A stretch of DNA of 64,000 bases, taken from Candidatus Melainabacteria bacterium. GTDB taxonomy: Bacteria; Cyanobacteriota; Vampirovibrionia; Obscuribacterales; Obscuribacteraceae. The translations under genes and the position numbers were made by a program. The DNA lies in assembly GCA_016716405.1 (NCBI GenBank), contig JADJWK010000003.1, positions 434,001 to 498,000 on the forward strand, in the 5' to 3' direction. Position 1 is the stretch's first letter, and every line of letters begins with the position of its first letter. The notes under the pieces are model-generated. The model was not told the origin of the DNA, ran no database searches, and saw only the letters and a list, made by a program, of their open reading frames with translations. This document shows, piece after piece, positions 61,875 through 64,000 of the stretch.

Positions 61875-62651
61875 CTAAAATCCGGTGCCGCCGCCGAAGA
61901 GGGCTCTGATTCCGGTATTGAGCAGGGAGCTTCCCATGCTCTGCTGCACCGGGTAGCCGTAGGGGCTGCCATAGGGACTGGTCATTCCATACCCGTAGGG
62001 GCTGGTCATGCCATAGCCGTAAGGACTGCCATAGGGATTGACCGAGCCGTACCCATAGGGACTGTAGCCATAAGGACTGCCATAGGGATTGACCGAGCCG
62101 TAGCCATACGGGTTGGAGTAAGGCTGACCGTAGGGAGTACCGTAAGGGCTCCCGTAGTAGCCCTGATTGCCCATCATCTTGTTGATCGCGTAAGCGCCCG
62201 CTACCGGAGCGGCGACCCCCAGACCTTTGCCCAGGATCTTGCCTATCGTTCCGGCCGCACCTTTGACCATGCTGCCGCCGCCACCGCCACCCGAAGAGCC
62301 GTCGTCGAAGCTGCCCTGCTGGGCGCCCCACTGCGAGCCGGAGTCGCCTGACGAGCCCGGTGTCCCGGCCGATCCGGATAGACCCTGGAGATAGCTTCCC
62401 GGAGGCTGGCTGCTCTCAGTCCCTGTGCCAGGGGACACGGATTCGCTCTTCTGCGCGTTTCCGAAATAGGTAGGTTGTTGCTGGTAATTCTGCTGCTGGA
62501 AATTTTGCTGGTAAGCAGGCTGTTGATAGCCCTGTTGCTGAAAAGCCTGATTGCCCTGATCGTAGCCGTAGCCTTGCTGCGCCGTAGCCGCCCGCTGGCA
62601 TACCAGAAAAGAGGCAGCCAGAGCCGTCAGGGAAGCAATAACGAGTTTCAT
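61875..62651 (-). CDS. Secreted low-complexity protein: Gln-rich, glycine-zipper and Tyr/Gly-rich repeats
   Basis: The 258-residue protein has a signal peptide (about 1-24). It then shows a Gln/Tyr-rich segment (QQGYQQPAYQQNFQQQNYQQ at about 39-58), a Ser/Gly spacer, a glycine-patterned hydrophobic helix (about 128-158, KGAAGTIGKILGKGLGVAAP), and a C-terminal region of repeated PYGSPYGYG and GYGSVNPYG units (about 165-235). Low-complexity Tyr/Gly repeats are typical of self-associating or adhesive surface proteins. No folded domain beyond the helix is apparent. It is unlike its neighbours in composition. Confidence 0.75.
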   Translation of the reverse strand: MKLVIASLTALAASFLVCQRAATAQQGYGYDQGNQAFQQQGYQQPAYQQNFQQQNYQQQPTYFGNAQKSESVSPGTGTESSQPPGSYLQGLSGSAGTPGSSGDSGSQWGAQQGSFDDGSSGGGGGGSMVKGAAGTIGKILGKGLGVAAPVAGAYAINKMMGNQGYYGSPYGTPYGQPYSNPYGYGSVNPYGSPYGYSPYGYGSVNPYGSPYGYGMTSPYGYGMTSPYGSPYGYPVQQSMGSSLLNTGIRALFGGGTGF

Positions 62652-62757
62652 TGGTGGAATCTCATTAGTAATAAGCTCAGAATAGTCTTAGCATCCGGGG
62701 ATGTCAATAGAGGAATGGGTTTAGGATATGGGCGTGTCTGATCAACCCGGGGAGACA

Positions 62758-63570
62758 ATGAACCAACAACTTAACGCCCAGGCCATGCAGAGCCTGAACG
62801 AAGCGGACAAACTCACTGCCAAGGCGAAATTCTATTTCGATCACGATCTCCTGGAGAAGTCCCTTGGTTTCTACCGTGAAGCCCTCGAGAAGAGGGAGGC
62901 GGCGCTAGGCGAAGAAGAAGCCGGAGTAGCTGATCTTCATTACCATCTCGCCCTGGTCAATATGGAGCTGGAGCGGTTTGATAGAGCCCACGAGCATTAT
63001 GACAGGGCTACGGCGATCTACGAGAAGCTCTATTATCCGGAGCACTTCGCCCTGGGCCCGGTAGCTTCCAGTGAAGCCACCTGCTTTTTGCGCGAGGGCA
63101 AGCTGGAGGACGCAGAGAAAGCCTGCCTCAAGGCCCACGGTATTTTCGGCAAGACGCTCTCCGGTGAGCACAGGCTCGCCCTCGAGGCCGCCTACAAGCT
63201 CGCCACCATACAGAGGGCTCTAGGAAAAGGAGCCGATGCTCTGAAGTTGTTCCAGAGAGTGATGAAAGCGGTCGACACGCCTCTCGGACCCCTGGAGGAG
63301 TTCAAATTCCTGGAGGCGTTGATCCAGGAGGACCAGGGAGCCGCCGAGCCTACCGAGAAAGCATACAAAGAAGCTATCGACCTTTTCGCCAGGCGCCGGA
63401 ACCTCTCGAGGCTGGCTGCTTGTCTTGAAAAATATGGCGAGTTCTTGAAAAAACAGGGTCGCGACAGGGAAGCCGAGCCGGTTCTCAAACAAGCCGAATC
63501 CTTCAAGGAGCAGGGACGGGGACTGTCTCGCTCCCAGGACATATTCCCCTCGACATTGCTGAGGGCCTGA
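62758..63570 (+). CDS. Soluble TPR-repeat protein
   Basis: The 270-residue protein starts at ATG 62758 behind GGGGAG; an in-frame ATG at 62728 has no site. It has five or six TPR units of the Kinesin-light-chain-like type (YHLALVNMELERFDRAHEHY, SSEATCFLREGKLEDAEKAC, KLATIQRALGKGADALKLF, EKYGEFLKKQGRDREAE). No signal or membrane span. It resembles the protein at 30572 in style. Partner unknown. Confidence 0.72.
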   Translation: MNQQLNAQAMQSLNEADKLTAKAKFYFDHDLLEKSLGFYREALEKREAALGEEEAGVADLHYHLALVNMELERFDRAHEHYDRATAIYEKLYYPEHFALGPVASSEATCFLREGKLEDAEKACLKAHGIFGKTLSGEHRLALEAAYKLATIQRALGKGADALKLFQRVMKAVDTPLGPLEEFKFLEALIQEDQGAAEPTEKAYKEAIDLFARRRNLSRLAACLEKYGEFLKKQGRDREAEPVLKQAESFKEQGRGLSRSQDIFPSTLLRA

Positions 63571-63585
63571 TCGAAGCTCGCCGGC

Positions 63586-64000
63586 CTACTGATTGAGACC
63601 TTCCGGAAACTCGGCGGTGCTGGCGGCGGAGAATGTCATCTGCGCCGGCGGTCCGAGACCGGGCACGCCTCCTATCCAGGGAATCATGCTCATATCCATG
63701 AACGGACCGATGGTATAAGTGGCGTCCACCCTGTACTCATAAGTGTTGGCGTTGGGATCGGCTGTACCGGTAATCGGTGTGTTGGTGGCGAATTGAGTCA
63801 CTGGACCGCCACCATATGGAGTTGCGACCACCGAGAGATTGATGCCGCTGCCCCCGGCTCCGCCGACTCCCTGGAGCTTGGCGAACTGGCCGAAGCCGCA
63901 AGCCTGGAAATAGTTGCTCTCGGTCTGCACGACATTGAGAGCCTCGGTGAAAGTCGCTTGAGTACCGGCCCTGCTTGCGCACTGCTTGGCGGCAAGATAG
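63586..64000 (-). CDS. Possible TadE-like pilus assembly protein, 5' end cut off
   Basis: The frame is open from the right edge to a TAG at 63586. The visible 137 residues include AAKQCASRAGTQATFTEAL, a Gly/Ala-rich loop, then YRVDATYTIGPFMDM and AQMTFSAASTAEFPEGL near the C-terminus. The A-x-Y-x-(I/V)-x-P-F-x ... T-x-S-A pattern recalls the C-terminal half of TadE/TadG minor pilins. The N-terminal membrane helix expected for that family would lie beyond the window. Assignment is tentative. Confidence 0.55.
   Translation of the reverse strand, partial: YLAAKQCASRAGTQATFTEALNVVQTESNYFQACGFGQFAKLQGVGGAGGSGINLSVVATPYGGGPVTQFATNTPITGTADPNANTYEYRVDATYTIGPFMDMSMIPWIGGVPGLGPPAQMTFSAASTAEFPEGLNQ

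Overview
The window reads as one contiguous chromosomal segment of a Gram-negative bacterium. Lipid A and outer-membrane functions are present (fabZ-lpxA, several lipoproteins and signal-peptide proteins), together with peptidoglycan genes (murF, an L,D-transpeptidase, mltG), an NADP-type isocitrate dehydrogenase, PEP carboxylase and ferrochelatase. The many TPR proteins, Hanks-type kinases carrying TPR or PH-like parts, DUF4388/PATAN and WG-repeat proteins, and the lack of any photosynthesis gene are consistent with a non-photosynthetic cyanobacterial relative (Melainabacteria/Obscuribacterales type). That placement is an inference: no rRNA or marker tree is available here.

Layout. 1-1.9 kb: membrane protein and membrane-anchored kinase (minus strand). 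2.1-6.3 kb: fabZ-lpxA-MFS-glycosyltransferase, a probable envelope operon. 6.8-8.6 kb: four tandem paralogous small secreted glycine-zipper proteins, closed by a hairpin. 8.9-11.5 kb: a four-block MshEN-like protein coupled to murF; hemH follows convergently, preceded by an unlisted 41-codon gene. 13.3-16.3 kb: acyl-CoA ligase divergent from icd. 16.4-20 kb: an L,D-transpeptidase followed by a gene graveyard (IS256-type transposase tail, broken AbiE toxin-antitoxin pair, diverged remnant of a second L,D-transpeptidase, a trans-sulfuration enzyme tail, a response-regulator stub). 20-26.5 kb: a minus-strand run with a Rieske oxygenase, GT-C-like membrane protein, MshEN-like protein, CaiB-type CoA transferase and NarL-type regulator.

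26.6-34.2 kb: TPR and signalling-scaffold genes, a J-like/MshEN fusion, two intergenic arrays of a degenerate octanucleotide repeat, and tRNA-Leu(UAA). 34.2-45.7 kb: TPR-metalloprotease coupled to a FAH-family enzyme, rhodanese, tandem VOC protein, DASS transporter, KefB-like antiporter with USP domains, a fourth MshEN-like protein, and a persulfide-dioxygenase-like MBL-rhodanese protein. 45.8-55.9 kb: M1 aminopeptidase, patatin, TPR lipoprotein, alpha/beta hydrolase-thioredoxin fusion, WG-repeat lipoprotein and a TPR kinase. 56-64 kb: ppc, mltG, exported proteins, a tyrosine/glycine-rich secreted protein, a TPR protein and a truncated pilin-like protein.

The most unusual recurring theme is a family of stand-alone MshEN-like repeat proteins: three with a four-block architecture and one fused to a J-like domain, none attached to an ATPase or glycosyltransferase. 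MshEN domains elsewhere bind cyclic di-GMP, so these could be ligand-responsive adaptors. The second theme is the tandem secreted glycine-zipper family. Most functional calls rest on motif recognition by eye and were not checked by database search.
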